A stretch of DNA of 64,000 bases, taken from the NCBI GenBank assembly GCA_030386875.1, contig CM059560.1, positions 25,848,183 to 25,912,182 of the forward strand, in the 5' to 3' direction. How positions within the stretch are numbered: the first letter of the stretch is position 1; each line of letters begins with the position of its first letter. Of this stretch, positions 1 through 11,269 are shown in pieces. This DNA is from Morinoia aosen. Its lineage: Eukaryota; Arthropoda; Malacostraca; Amphipoda; Talitridae. The notes beneath the pieces are model-generated. The model made no database searches. It saw nothing but the letters and a program-made list of their open reading frames with translations, and had not been told where the DNA came from. The translations under genes were made by a program, and so were the position numbers.

Positions 1-703
1 CAATAATTCCCCCCCCTCCCGGGGGGGGTGAAGGGACCAAAATATTTCAATTTTCCCGATTTTGACCCCATATAAAAAGAGAACAAATGGGAAATGGAAA
101 AAAGCCGAACGAGCGTTTGTTAGAAATGTTCCAAGGATTCTAAAACTGCATTTGTTTTTGTTCTAGCATCAAAACTGAAGGAGGAGTCCCATTTTGAAAT
201 ATCGATATCAATGAAAAGCACCCAAATTTTTTTAACTTTTTCCTGATTTTGACCCCATATATAAAGAGAACAAATAGGAAATGGAAAAAAAGCCGAACGT
301 GAGTGTGTTAGAAATGTTTCAGGGATTCTAAAACTGCATTTTTTTTGTTCTAGCATCAAAACTGAAGGAGGAGTCCCATTTTGAAATATCAATATTAGTG
401 AAATATCAATACCTAAAAACCAATATGTCAAATTTGTGCAAAATCTAAGGCCTGAATCAAAAAAATGAATAGAATCAATTGTGTTTCTTTTCAAAGGTTA
501 CATATCATAGTCAAATTTCATAAGAATCAGACTGAAAAAAGAAAAAAATTTTTTTTTGATACGAGTAAAAATTTTTATAATTTTTTTTTATGAAATCACA
601 ATTCACAGTTTGAATATGAAGTTATGTATGGAAAGTATCGAAATAAAAATTAAAACTGCATTCAATTACATCAATTGTTCATTATATTACACTTCAACAC
701 AAA
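1..703 (+). repeat. Left terminal inverted repeat, ~0.7 kb
   Basis: Near-perfect reverse complement of 6871-7576. The tip is an A/T run, then a C-rich and G-rich palindrome. Inside the arm a unit of about 187 bp is tandemly repeated: GACCCCATAT blocks recur near 64 and 251, each followed by a block around GAAGGAGGAGTCCCA. The similar divergence-free match to the right arm suggests recent transposition or gene conversion. Confidence 0.85.
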
Positions 704-2140
704 ATTTTATTTTTTGCTTATACCCAACACTTTGAATTTTCAACATTCATCCTGCGACTAGTTCTCGAGTTTTGATGCTAGAACAAATCCAAAGACAGTT
801 TTAGAATCCTTGAAACATTTCTAACAAACGCTCGTTCGGCTTTTTTCAAATTCGAATTCTTTGAAAAAATATATAGCTCTAAACCTAAAAAATTGTTGCT
901 GATTTTTGAAATTTTAAAAATTTGTGAAAAAATAGAAAAAATTTGAATTTGAAAAAAACTGAACGCACGTTTGTTAGAAATGTTCCAAGGGTTCTAAAAC
1001 TGTCTTTGTTTTTGTTCTAGTAGCATCAAAACTGAAGGAGGAGTCCCAATCTGAAATTTCAATAAAAATATACCAAAAACACATTTTTCGTCAAAAAAAA
1101 GTAAGGCCTAAATCGAAAAAATGACAGTAGTAAAAAAGGTTTACTTTTACAAAATACATATACTGGCCAACTTTCAAACGAATCGGACTAAAAAAGTTGA
1201 AAAAGTGGGATGGTCTCCTTAAGCTGCCAAAACCTAAATTGCGCTCATTCAAGGTCCCTAAAATCAACTCCAAAACATACACCCACACTGTCGATTTCTT
1301 CACGAGCCGGAGCCTCTTCGCCTGCCCGGACTGCAAACCCTCGTCAGCCAAGTTCTTCAGCAACTCAAGACTCGCCCGACCGCCGGGCGTTTCCTCCGAA
1401 TAAATTCCCAAACCAAAGCTGAGTTTCCACGTCAATCATTATCCTTTCTCACGGTTTACTCTAGATGCTTATCGAGGTTGGTTAAGGACTGGCTATACCC
1501 ACGGCCACACACACAAATCCTTACACCACTGACACGTTTGTACACAAGAAAAATAGCATTCAGTACGCCCTGATTTAATTGCTTTAAAATTAAAATGCTG
1601 AATTGGGGTGTGACATCCACTGAAAAATCATTTGCAATTCTAGAAGATTGAAATAATTTGGAGCAGAGACGTAAGAATGACATCACATATCAATTGGGCG
1701 TTAATGGACAGTGATTGACGTCGTTCGAACAAGCTGTATACGCGTTCTGTTTTTCATCCGACTCACTCAGAATAGTCAGAATCAAGAGCGCCGGCGGGAG
1801 TTGGTGAGATACTGAGTGATACCGTTGCAGTAGAGGTAGTCTGTATGGTGGGGGCCAAACATAATATTGAACATCCTCCGAACAGGAATTTGTTTAAGAA
1901 AAAAAGCACCATTTAGAGTACAACTGCTGTATGTTTTATTGTGCAGCACTCGTAGAATTTATGCATTGCCAAGAAATACAATATACTTGTAGAATCTGTC
2001 CATACGTTTGTATACCTAGTTAGTTTTGTGTGTGTACTACCTACTGAGTCTTTGAAAAATATAAAAAAACGAAATAATTGCCGAGAATGGATGATGATCA
2101 TGTGATATGTTTTTACTACATTGTTGTGTTATTTTATTGG
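704..2140. other. Internal region of the composite element, no recognised gene
   Basis: An inverted copy of the sub-terminal repeat lies at about 755-845 and a direct copy at about 955-1060. A GC-richer patch at 1205-1430 is open in several frames but matches no family I recognise. The remainder, 1440-2140, is AT-rich without visible repeats or coding signal. Confidence 0.5.
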
Positions 2141-2672
2141 GTAAATGTTGAGGACTTGACCATAATCGATTTTCCACTCTTTGATCAATAAAGATTGTTG
2201 ATGAGACCAAAATAAACAAGTTTTCTTCAATGCACTTTCCGGCGGAAATAAGTATTTTAAAAGTTATGGCATTAAATGAGTTACCGTAACTCCAGTGTTT
2301 GAGGCGGGGAAAAATACACCGCGCGGTCCGACGTGAAAGTAAACAGGCGTTCCCGCGCGCCAACCAAGCCGACGAAGAGCAAACCCCCTATTACAAACGT
2401 AAAGAGGTTGGGTCGTGAGGGGTAGCCACAGTTCTTTTAGTGAAAACTATAAAACTAAAAGAACTGTGGCTACCCCTCACGACCCAACCTCTTTACGTTT
2501 GTAATAGGGTGATGCACACTGGAGTTCCAGTAACTCATTTAACGCCATAACTTTTAAAATACCCATTTCCGCCGGAAAGTGCATTGAAGAAAACTTGTTT
2601 ATTTTGGTCTGATCAACAATCTTTGTTGATCAAAAATTGGAAAATGATTATGGTCAAGTCCTCAACATTTAC
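2141..2672. mobile_element. Foldback MITE, family A, copy 1
   Basis: Arms of about 160 bp (2141-2300 and 2516-2672) are reverse complements, beginning GTAAATGTTGAGGACTTGAC. The same family occurs at 4451-5076 and 53399-53965, sharing the core word AACAAGTTTTCTTC and the phrase TGCACTTTCCG. No coding capacity. A second palindromic element (2386-2509) sits in its centre. Confidence 0.7.
2386..2509. mobile_element. Near-perfect palindromic MITE, family B, 124 bp
   Basis: CCCTATTACAAACGTAAAG at the left is mirrored by CTTTACGTTTGTAATAGGG at the right, and almost the whole interval is self-complementary with a loop of a few bases. Its terminal sequences recur at 2971-3238, so it is a repeated family rather than a chance hairpin. 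Confidence 0.75.
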
Positions 2673-2734
2673 CTTTTATTGTTCCAATTACATTGACCTC
2701 ATACCATGAGATTTGGGCTTAAGTCTAATGAAAA

Positions 2735-3475
2735 TATCGGTTATAACTGGAATTTGATGCTGATTTCAGTCAATATTGAATATAATGTTGTCAACGAATT
2801 CCATAATTTTGTAGGTATAGACGGGTAATATAGTCGATTATAAGACATTTTACATGAATGACATTCTGCCCGGCGATGCCTTATTTTCGAATTATTCAAC
2901 TTTGAAGCTGGCTTGTGCGCGCCATGGAAGCACGCGGGGCTAGCGTAATTTAATTAATACCGGAAGCTAACCCCCTATTACAAACGTAAAGGGGTTGGGT
3001 TGTGAGGGGTAGGCACAGTTCTTTTAGTGAAAATTATAAATAAGTTAAAGGTTTCGAGTGATGTTTGTTTACATCAATGCCAAGGTGGCTGCCGCCATGG
3101 CGCCAACCGGCTGAAGATGGCGGCAGCCATCTTCGAGTCGATGTAAACAAACGTCACTAGAAAGCTTTATTTATAATTTTCACTAAAAGAACTGTTGCTA
3201 CCCCTCACAACCCAACCTCTTTACGTTTGTAATAGAAGTTAGCTTCCATTTTCATTGCTAAAACAACGGCTGTTTTTGCGTTAAAAGGGCCATTCAGGAG
3301 CGCCGTTCGTATAACTTCAAACTTAAATAACTCGAAAACTAAGCATTTCCTGGCACATTGTCATTCGTGTAAAACGTCTTAAAATCGACTATATTACCAA
3401 TCTATACCTACGAAATTATGAAATTCGTTGACAACATTATATTCAATATTGACCCTGATTTCGAATATGCAATTT
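2735..3475. repeat. Large inverted repeat enclosing a family B palindrome
   Basis: Sequence around 2770-2870 (ATATAATGTTGTCAACGAAT and the following ACGGGTAATATAGTCGAT) is repeated in reverse complement at about 3365-3470. The centre, 2962-3247, is itself a long palindrome with family B termini, so palindromes are nested. Confidence 0.65.
2962..3247. mobile_element. Palindromic MITE, family B, long copy
   Basis: Arms start GGAAGCTAAC and end GTTAGCTTCC. The family B terminal block of 2386-2509 follows on each side. Each arm is about 110-130 bp. The middle contains GC-rich self-complementary words (GCCGCCATGGCG near 3090). No coding potential. Confidence 0.7.
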
Positions 3476-3930
3476 GTTTTGACCGCTCTCTATTTTTTTG
3501 ATTTTTTTTTTTTTTTGGAAAGGCGGCTAGCAACAACTGAGGTGGTGCCCAAAAAATGCCATGTCCGTACAGGGGGTGGAACCCGGCCCTATCTGGTACT
3601 CAGGCCTTCAAGGCACGGTCTGACCATGTTGGGTCGAGAATGGCAGAGTTCGGATCATGAGGTGGTGCAAGCCAAGGTATGCCAAGTCCGACCAGGTTGG
3701 GTCGAGAATGGCAGAGTTCGGATCATGAGATGGTGCAAGCCAAAGTATGCCAAGTCCGACCAGGTTGGGTCGAGAATGGCAGAGTTCGGATCATGAGGTG
3801 GTGCAGGCCAAAAAAAAACATTAATAATTATTGTATAAAAATTTGAAATTCAAAAAAATCACAAAAAATCGAAAAAATTGAGAGCGGTCAAAACAAATTG
3901 CAGATTCGGAATCAGGATCAAATTCCAGTT
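3450..3930. repeat. Inverted repeat flanking a ~68-bp tandem repeat
   Basis: GCAATTTGTTTTGACCGCTC near 3468 is mirrored by GAGCGGTCAAAACAAATTGC near 3881. Between the arms, a unit of 68-69 bp is repeated about three times (GAGAATGGCAGAGTTCGGAT at about 3635, 3704 and 3772). The open frame through this stretch follows the repeat and is not a gene. Confidence 0.65.
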
Positions 3931-4450
3931 ATAATCGATATTTTCATTCTCGCTGAGCGGCGAAGCCGCTCAGCAAGACTTTTTCCAAGATTTGTGTTAA
4001 CATTCTCACTGAAGAGATTTGATTACTTTATATATTATCCTAATTCAACATAAACTGCTTCTAAGCAGACCAGATATTTATCTACAATTAAGTGCAATTT
4101 GTTACTTCCCAATATTTATGATAAGAAATATTGAGAAAGGATTAAAATTTTCAACAAAGTAAAAATTGAATTTGATGTTTTAAATGTTTTGCAGAGTAGT
4201 ATTATGAACATTTCTAATGCATGTACACTTTTTACCCTGTAATTCTACAAATCTTAAAATGTAGGTTGTGAGTATTTCTTGAGTATGTAATTTTTCTATA
4301 ATTGTTTATATGAGCCATTAAACAAGTAGGCCTATTTGATGAATACTCTGCTACTGTTAAATAAGATTTGAATATTTTCCATGATCAATTATAAAATAAT
4401 TTAATTTCTTGATGACATTAGCTGTGCAAGCATTTTTGGTAAATTTTAGG
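3931..4450. other. AT-rich stretch, nothing recognised
   Basis: Includes a short perfect hairpin, GCTGAGCGGC/GCCGCTCAGC, at about 3953-3978. Otherwise AT-rich sequence with no coding or repeat signal that I could identify. Confidence 0.4.
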
Positions 4451-5076
4451 GTAAATGTTGAGCCTTTGGTAGTGATTGATTTTCCAGTTTTTGGTGCCTA
4501 AACATAGTTAATTAGATTGAAATAATCAAGTTTTCTTCAATGCACTTCCGTCGGAAATGACTATTTTACGAGACTAATTATACGAGTTGAAGTGGTATGT
4601 TAATTTTTGTCTTTGATGATGGATGCAGTAGAATAAACAGCTAGTTAGCCTACTAATAAATTTACAAATTTTTGTTGCTTGAATCATACTAATAACATCA
4701 AAATAAGCTAGTTACTTTTCTTCTAAACACTTTTTGCGGTAAATAAGTATTTTGCGAGTTAAAGCGGTAGGTTTTATGTCTTGCGCAATTGAGCTGTTAG
4801 AGTTCATTTGAATACTTAGTAATTTATTATTAGCTCACCCCGCGGAGCCTGAACTCACTTCTAGGATGTTTTAGTTATTACCACAATAGAAATTATCATC
4901 AAAAAATAACGAATTATAGCGGTATGTTAACTTTCGTTGTAGATGGCGGGAACGCGGTCAAGCATTTGAGCGAGTCAGATCAGAGCGTCCATGACAGTGT
5001 TGCCAGATGCACGGTCGATGAATTACTTGCCGCTTCAAACACTTAAGTTGCTGTAACTAATTTACCGCTATAACCA
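4451..5076. mobile_element. Foldback MITE, family A, copy 2 (interrupted by hAT end)
   Basis: Shares the order of words with the copy at 53399-53965: GTAAATGTTGAG or similar at the tip, then a bipartite core with AACATCAAAATAA, then GCCGCTTCAAACACT and TTTACCGCTATAAC. It stops at ...GCTATAAC, where the hAT terminus CAGGGTGGCAC begins, so a hAT element entered this MITE. The distal MITE arm is absent. Confidence 0.65.
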
Positions 5077-5120
5077 GGGTGGCACATAAAAAACCCACCC
5101 AAAAAAAACCCACACTAAAA
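4714..5120 (+). repeat. Direct repeat of ~407 bp, copy 1
   Basis: Nearly identical to 6457-6863. It covers the inner half of the MITE plus the first 44 bp of the hAT terminus. The two copies are 1743 bp apart in the same orientation and flank the hAT transposase relic. Confidence 0.85.
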
Positions 5121-5489
5121 ACCCCACTAAATAGTGTTTTTTTTTTTGGGTTTTATTATTATGTAAATTTTATTTGTTTTCAAGCTTATAGAATAAAAAT
5201 GAGCTAAATATTTATCTTGTCAAAAAATGTATTCAAGTCTTGTGTATGACTATGACAAGAAAACATTGAAAAACAAAACACCAACCCTATGTAAATCAAA
5301 TGAGAAAAACCTTAATCACAAAAAAAAACTCGAGGGACTAATATATTTCCATAAATTCCATTCCCTAAGTAAAAAAACAAAAATTTAGGAACAAATGCCG
5401 TTTGACTACTTGATAATATAGAGACTTCTGAATTTTCCCTGTCTTCCAGACTAGACTGCTTCTACAGTACTACTGTGTTTCTCTTTCTA

Positions 5490-6130
5490 CATCCACTGCC
5501 ATTTCATCGTTGTCATCCTCATCATGATCATTTGTGAGATGGCGATATACTGAGACCAATTTCTGTGCGCATTCTGATCCTAATCTATTTCTCAATTTAT
5601 TCCACACAATTCAAAATGTTGAGAAAATTCTCTCAATGAATCCTGCACTTGCAGGGCAAGAATGAAGATTGCTTATAAACTTGCAGAAAACCCTCTGCCA
5701 GTGTTTTTTCAGGAATCTGCATTTTCTGCTGTTTCATGTCTTGAATATCCCACCATCAACAAGGAGTCATTGTCTTAGTGATATTCTCATTGAACATGTG
5801 TTTTGGGAAGATGTTGAGTCCTTCAATTTATAGGAATAAAGTGCAGTGATGAACTCCGGATTGTACTCAGCCAACCACTCTTCAATATCAGTCTCCTGTG
5901 AGAGCTTTGCATGAAATAAGTCTAACAATTATAGTCACATGGGGTAGGACATGACCGCAGCCATCATGGAATGAGAAAGTAAAGAAACAACTGGCCTATG
6001 GTAAGCATTCAAGCTGCACTGGAACAAATTTGACGATGGAATCTGTTAGAGCATTTACCTCCAATCAAGAGTTCAAAGTCTAGTCACCCCCAGAAACAGT
6101 TAATGAATCTGGTACAGGAAGACACTGCTT
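5490..6130 (-). pseudogene. Decayed hAT transposase, C-terminal part
   Basis: Minus-strand translation gives recognisable hAT C-terminal features: a WW pair in a context like WWDIQDM (about 5745), then SAGFIERIFSTF followed by a stop and IVWNKLRNRLGSECAQK (about 5655-5580), which fits the hAT dimerisation region (the ...ERxFST..W.KLRNRL pattern). Further upstream, DIEEWLAEYNPEFITALYS is readable. At least two in-frame stops and frame changes break it. hAT transposases cut and paste DNA in the nucleus; this one cannot be functional. The family call is by motif only. Confidence 0.65.
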
Positions 6131-6149
6131 CCACAAGGTTTTTCAAATG

Positions 6150-6360
6150 AAATAAATGTACGAGGAGTGCGCGAGACTCAAACTCAGGACTATAAATTAC
6201 CGCGCCGGCACGCTATCGATCGATCATTGTGCCAAGCATTGCTTTCGTTGTGCTTCGATCATCTTTTAGGATGATCGATAGCACGGTCGATAGCGTGCCG
6301 GTGCGGTAATTTCTAGTCCTGAGTTCGAGTCTCGCAAACTCCTTGCACATTTACTTCTAA
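6150..6360. repeat. Inverted pair of tRNA-like (SINE-head) sequences
   Basis: On the + strand from about 6268: ATCGATAGCACGGTCGATAG, resembling a pol III A box, then CCTGAGTTCGAGTCTCGC, close to a B box (GGTTCGANTCC). A reverse-complement copy lies at about 6150-6245. The two copies are head to head around a short loop. They could be two SINE insertions or one palindromic tRNA-derived repeat. Confidence 0.5.
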
Positions 6361-6456
6361 CCATTTTAGTGTTTGTTGCTATCCTGTACTGCAAAAAGTG
6401 ATTTTTTTGGCAAATTTTAAAAGAAATCTTCGGCATGTCACCACATGTTGTAACAT

Positions 6457-6863
6457 ACTTTTCTTCTAAACACTTTTTGCGGTAAATAAGTATTTTGCGA
6501 GTTAAAGCGGTAGGTTTTACGTCTTGCGCAATTGAGCTGTTAGAGTTCATTTGAATACTTAGTAATTTATTATTAGCTCACCCCGCGGAGCCTGAACTCA
6601 CTTCTAGGATGTTTTAGTTATTACCACAATAGAAATTATCATCAAAAAATAACGAATTATAGCGGTATGTTAACTTTCGTTGTAGATGGCGGGAACGCGG
6701 TCAAGCATTTGAGCGAGTCAGATCAGAGCGTCCATGACAGTGTTGCCAGATGCACGGTCGATGAATTACTTGCCGCTTCAAACACTTAAGTTGCTGTAAC
6801 TAATTTACCGCTATAACCAGGGTGGCACATAAAAAACCCACCCAAAAAAAACCCACACTAAAA
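6457..6863 (+). repeat. Direct repeat of ~407 bp, copy 2
   Basis: Second copy of 4714-5120, including the hAT terminal sequence. It abuts the inner edge of the right terminal inverted repeat within a few bases. Confidence 0.85.
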
Positions 6864-6870
6864 GTGTGGG

Positions 6871-7576
6871 TTTGTGTTGAAGTGTAATATAATGAACAAT
6901 TGATGTAATTGAATGCAGTTTTAATTTTTATTTCGATACTTTCCATACATAACTTCATATTCAAACTGTGAATTGTGATTTCATAAAAAAAAATTATAAA
7001 AATTTTTACTCGTATCAAAAAAAAAATTTTTTCTTTTTTCAGTCTGATTCTTATGAAATTTGACTATGATATGTAACCTTTGAAAAGAAACACAATTGAT
7101 TCTATTCATTTTTTTGATTCAGGCCTTAGATTTTGCACAAATTTGACATATTGGTTTTTAGGTATTGATATTTCACTAATATTGATATTTCAAAATGGGA
7201 CTCCTCCTTCAGTTTTGATGCTAGAACAAAAAAAAATGCAGTTTTAGAATCCCTGAAACATTTCTAACACACTCACGTTCGGCTTTTTTTCCATTTCCTA
7301 TTTGTTCTCTTTATATATGGGGTCAAAATCAGGAAAAAGTTAAAAAAATTTGGGTGCTTTTCATTGATATCGATATTTCAAAATGGGACTCCTCCTTCAG
7401 TTTTGATGCTAGAACAAAAACAAATGCAGTTTTAGAATCCTTGGAACATTTCTAACAAACGCTCGTTCGGCTTTTTTCCATTTCCTATTTGTTCACTTTT
7501 TATATGGGGTCAAAATCGGGAAAATTGAAATATTTTGGTCCCTTCACCCCCCCCGGGAGGGGGGGGGGAATTATTG
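6871..7576 (-). repeat. Right terminal inverted repeat, ~0.7 kb
   Basis: Reverse complement of 1-703, ending at GGAATTATTG; base 7577 starts unrelated sequence. Contains the same sub-terminal tandem units in opposite order. Confidence 0.85.
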
Positions 7577-10261
7577 TCGTAGCGCCATAAAATTTTAGGA
7601 ACGAATAGTCTACCACCTAAGGGTCCTTCTACAACAAAAACATGCAAAATGACCATGACATCGACAGGATCTGGCAAGGGCCTGGGATGGTCTCCCTAAG
7701 CCTTAGGATAACAGTGACGGGAGGATGAGTCACGTTATGATTTCAGCTTTATACATTTCAAGCGGGACCATCGAGTTATCGTCGGTGGGAGCAAGGAAGG
7801 TTAGCTAGCCTGTGAGGGCAGTCTTTAGGCTTTTGCGAACTTCAATATTTAACCAAGATGCTCTGCAAAAAGGGGATCGAAGGTAACTGATGTAGCTCAA
7901 GTGTAAGGCTCAGGTAGATTTTTAACTGGCCTATCTCAGGCTGATGGCAAATGGCACAGCTCAAAATAAGGTAAGGTGGGAGCCAGTTAAGTTACAGCTC
8001 AGGTTAGCACCCAGGTCAGGTAAGATTCAGTTAATGGCAAAAACAAGGTCCAGAACAAGGCCAAAACTAATCCAAGTAGAAAGTCCCAAAAGCGGCCCAG
8101 GGAGACTGTTGTGAGTGGTGTGTGGCGATGACGTTGAAGTCCTGCAAAGAGTCCAAACGCTGGATGAACAGTCCAAGGAGACATCAAGGAAAATTCCACC
8201 ACTGACAGTCCCACAACATCGTAAAATAATAAACTCCCACACAGCAGAATTCGAGAAATCCTACAGATTTGACTCTAGTTAATTTCATTTGTTTCTCCTT
8301 TTCGTCAAACTCAAAAGTAGATAAGACAGATTTTTGTAGAAAGATTTTAAACAATAAATAAATTGTTTAAATGGTTTAGCTGGCAAAACTGTTCACTAAT
8401 GCCTTAGGCTTTAATATCTGAGCCTGAGGTTTAAGAACTTCCGGTAATGAAAATCGTTATTCATTACCGAAACCTCAGGCAATTAAGCACACGATCTACG
8501 GAATATCAAGAAATGTCCATAAGACTGCAACTTTTGCAAGAATCTGCAGGACAGCAATATAGGAGGTTAAATTGGTGGAGTTTTGGAGAAACACGTGATT
8601 TCCTAACACAAGATTCATGAAACAGCGAAAAGACATAACACGGCTAAAATTGCGTAAAAATGAGAATTGACGCTTGTTCAGTGCTCTAGAAACATCCCTA
8701 TCTCCGTACAAGAATTAACAGAGAAAAATCCTAAAGTTCATTGATGTAAATCCTACTAAAAATCACTGATAAATATCATTTGCAATAATGAAGGAATTAA
8801 GGAATAATATCCACAATAAAAAAAAGAAACACTAAACGTTTTGCTTGCACAGAAAGGAAATATGCGCAAAAACGAAAGCATGAAAATCAGTGCGGCGATT
8901 AACCCGGCGGCTCTACACGTCGGCATTCGCCAAGCCGCCGGCATACTTTGTACGCACTCACGAAAGGCAGATGGTAGTGGGTGTTTTTGTCACAAGAATG
9001 AACAGAATTGAATTAAATTTTATTGAAATGATTTATATTGAAATAAGTGCGATTAAACGCAAGGTTCAAGGAGTATGAACTATAAAAAATGAAACTCAAA
9101 ACTTTAGCAATCTTAGACATGAATAATCTTCGTAATTTATAAACATACGAGATTATTAAGAGACATTTTTAATTATTATTTCGCGTTGAAACATATTTAA
9201 AAAAAATCTACTGCAAGTATGTTTGTAAAAGAGAAAATACTATTATAACACATGCTTATAGTGCAATTATAGTCACGGAGTAGTGACAGGAGACGGCAGT
9301 GTATGCTCCGCCATTTGGAACACAAAGACACACTATCAACAAAGAACGCCGGCAATTTAGCCGCGTTCGTTCACGAGTCAGTCTATGAATAATTCTCGAT
9401 ATGATACTGGCGACCGCAATATATAATTTGCAGTAAAGAAAAGAAGGACGTTAGCTGAATATCTAGTATGAAGTCTCAACACGTGAATTTGGAAATGACA
9501 CGCGATATTCACTCTATATCGCCGAGTGAGCACTCTAGATAACACATGCTAGTCTAAGAATCTTAACACTATTATTAAGTTCATCCTTAATTCACGACGA
9601 TGAACAGATCCTTAAGTTAATCAACATGCACACAGGGATTTACACTTGTATACATTACCAGGTTACTTCTTCTTATTTAAACACTAAATATCTTCACTTA
9701 CACGAACGCGGTATGCACGAGCTAGATATGCACGAGAGAATGTGTTTCAAAGAGACGCCACGCACAGTGCTGCCAGATTCAGAGGCTTGAAACACGAACA
9801 TGTCAATCGTGACTTTAATTTTATGCTTTTTGCACAAAAACTTTAAGGATTACGAATTAGAAGTAGAAAATAATTAATAATAAATTAGAGTAATATTTTT
9901 AATGGTAATAATTAATTTATTTAAGTGCGAATGGGAAAATTTATAATTCTTACGCTTTTTGTAGCGATTGCTACAGTGACGTTACATTTTATTTGACGTC
10001 TCATTTCTCACCAATTAGAAATGGACACTTTAACTATTCCAAAATTATAGTTCACAAAATTAATTTTATAACCACATCCAAATAATCACAAAATTACAAC
10101 GGAGAAATGAATCATTGTCACAACAAACTCTACTGAAAAAAAGAAAGAAAACGATTCATTTGAAAAAGTTGATACATGAGATACATTAACTTGTAACAAC
10201 TTTTGATAAAGGACTTATTTGATAGATACCTATACAATGCGTGCTATAGCCGTGTCGGGGG
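7577..10261. other. Non-coding stretch, no recognised gene
   Basis: AT-rich apart from 7990-8250 and 8890-8950. A hairpin-like interrupted inverted repeat lies at about 8423-8480 (CCTGAGGTTT ... AAACCTCAGG with GGTAATGAA/TTCATTACC inside). Short open frames here have no recognisable motif. Confidence 0.4.
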
Positions 10262-10282
10262 CTAATTATATTAATAATAATT

Positions 10283-10340
<58 letters not shown>

Positions 10341-10620
10341 AGGCATCTGCGGATGCTTTATTTCCAATCAAGCCTGATACATATCACCTAGTACATTGGA
10401 TTTTCAAATGCCTTATATCTAACGCCAGGACGCCATGACGCTTTCCACCGGTCAAGACCGGTACCCATTTTACCCATTTCAGACACCTGGGTAAAGTAGG
10501 GTATTGTGCTTGGAATTTTTCTCCTATACCGAACAGAGAAAATCGCCACCTCTAGAGCCGAGTTTCGAACCCGGGTCTGCCGCACGGCGACACAGAACCT
10601 CTATCCACATGGCTATGGCG
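10262..10620 (-). mobile_element. tRNA-derived SINE with (ATT)n tail
   Basis: Read on the minus strand, the element starts at about 10620 with a tRNA-like head: A-box-like TAGCCATGTGG and B box GGTTCGAAACTC. The head can pair CGCCA at its 5' end with TGGCG near its 3' end, like an acceptor stem. A unique body of about 250 bp follows, ending in a long (ATT)n run that forms the microsatellite at 10276-10337 on the + strand. Head, body and simple-repeat tail in this order are the standard SINE layout. It depends on a LINE for movement. The target duplication is obscured by AT-rich flanks. Confidence 0.75.
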
Positions 10621-11269
10621 AGCACTTATTATTAATGAGAGAACCAGTCGGAATATCATTTCTTGGATATTTTATACACGAAAAGATGGCTGTAAACTTA
10701 TAAATGATTTAAATACTTCTAGAGAATTCTTCGAAATTCTTTAATTATTAGTTGAAACGGATTAGGAAAAGACAAAAATTATTTACTCGAGTAGACTGAA
10801 ACATCATCGTCAATGATTAGCAAGTAATGAGAAAAGGTTAGTAAATAAATAATTTATAAAAAACATCGCTCAATATGCACTTCTAGAAACATGTGAACCA
10901 ACATACATGCAAAATGCAATTCATAGCTGGTTCAACGTATGTACAGAGAGATTATTTTTCATGATAACTACCTAAGTCATAAATTTTTTTACCTACTACC
11001 AAGTCAGAACAGAAAAGAAAGAAAAGTGGTTTATTTAGATTCAAATTGATACATGAAATGTATACACTTTATTGCCATACCAATTGTTGAACAAAAGTTT
11101 GAAAAAAAACGCATTTGTTAGTCCCCATTTACATTGACATATGAGCTTAATCCTTTGCGATATCAAGGAATAATTTTTAAATAAATTTATTATATTAAAT
11201 AATTCTGCATCCAAGACTGAAAGGTTTGTGCGGTAAAACTTTGAAACGATATTTTCGTGCTTACGTGTC
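10621..11269. other. AT-rich non-coding stretch
   Basis: No gene, tandem repeat or transposon motif recognised. Confidence 0.4.

Larger units (their letters stand above)
5077..6456 (-). mobile_element. Truncated hAT-family element
   Basis: The terminus CAGGGTGGCACATAAAAAAC has the CAGGG start common in hAT terminal repeats and is inserted in the family A MITE; GCTATAAC before it is the likely 8-bp target site. The element contains a decayed transposase on the minus strand. No opposite terminus was found, so the copy is truncated or rearranged. Confidence 0.6.
1..7576. mobile_element. 7.6-kb composite element with long terminal inverted repeats
   Basis: The first and last bases of this interval are reverse complements (CAATAATTCC at the left, GGAATTATTG at the right), and the match continues inward for about 700 bp. 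Between the arms lie nested palindromic MITEs, a decayed hAT transposase, tRNA-derived SINE-like heads and short tandem repeats. No intact gene for moving the outer element is visible, so it looks non-autonomous or a foldback element enlarged by nested insertions. The left terminus coincides with base 1, so the target-site duplication cannot be seen. The superfamily is unknown to me. The C-run/G-run palindrome at each tip could break an assembly, which may be why the window begins there. Confidence 0.75.

Noticed and set aside
1205-1430. GC-rich open frames inside the composite element
   Set aside because: Open in three frames on both strands, no recognisable domain; reported only as a patch.
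3428-3796. 122-codon plus-strand frame
   Set aside because: Follows a 68-bp tandem repeat and a poly-T run inside nested inverted repeats; not a gene.
10186-10371. Poly-isoleucine frame
   Set aside because: Translation of the (AAT)n tail of the SINE.
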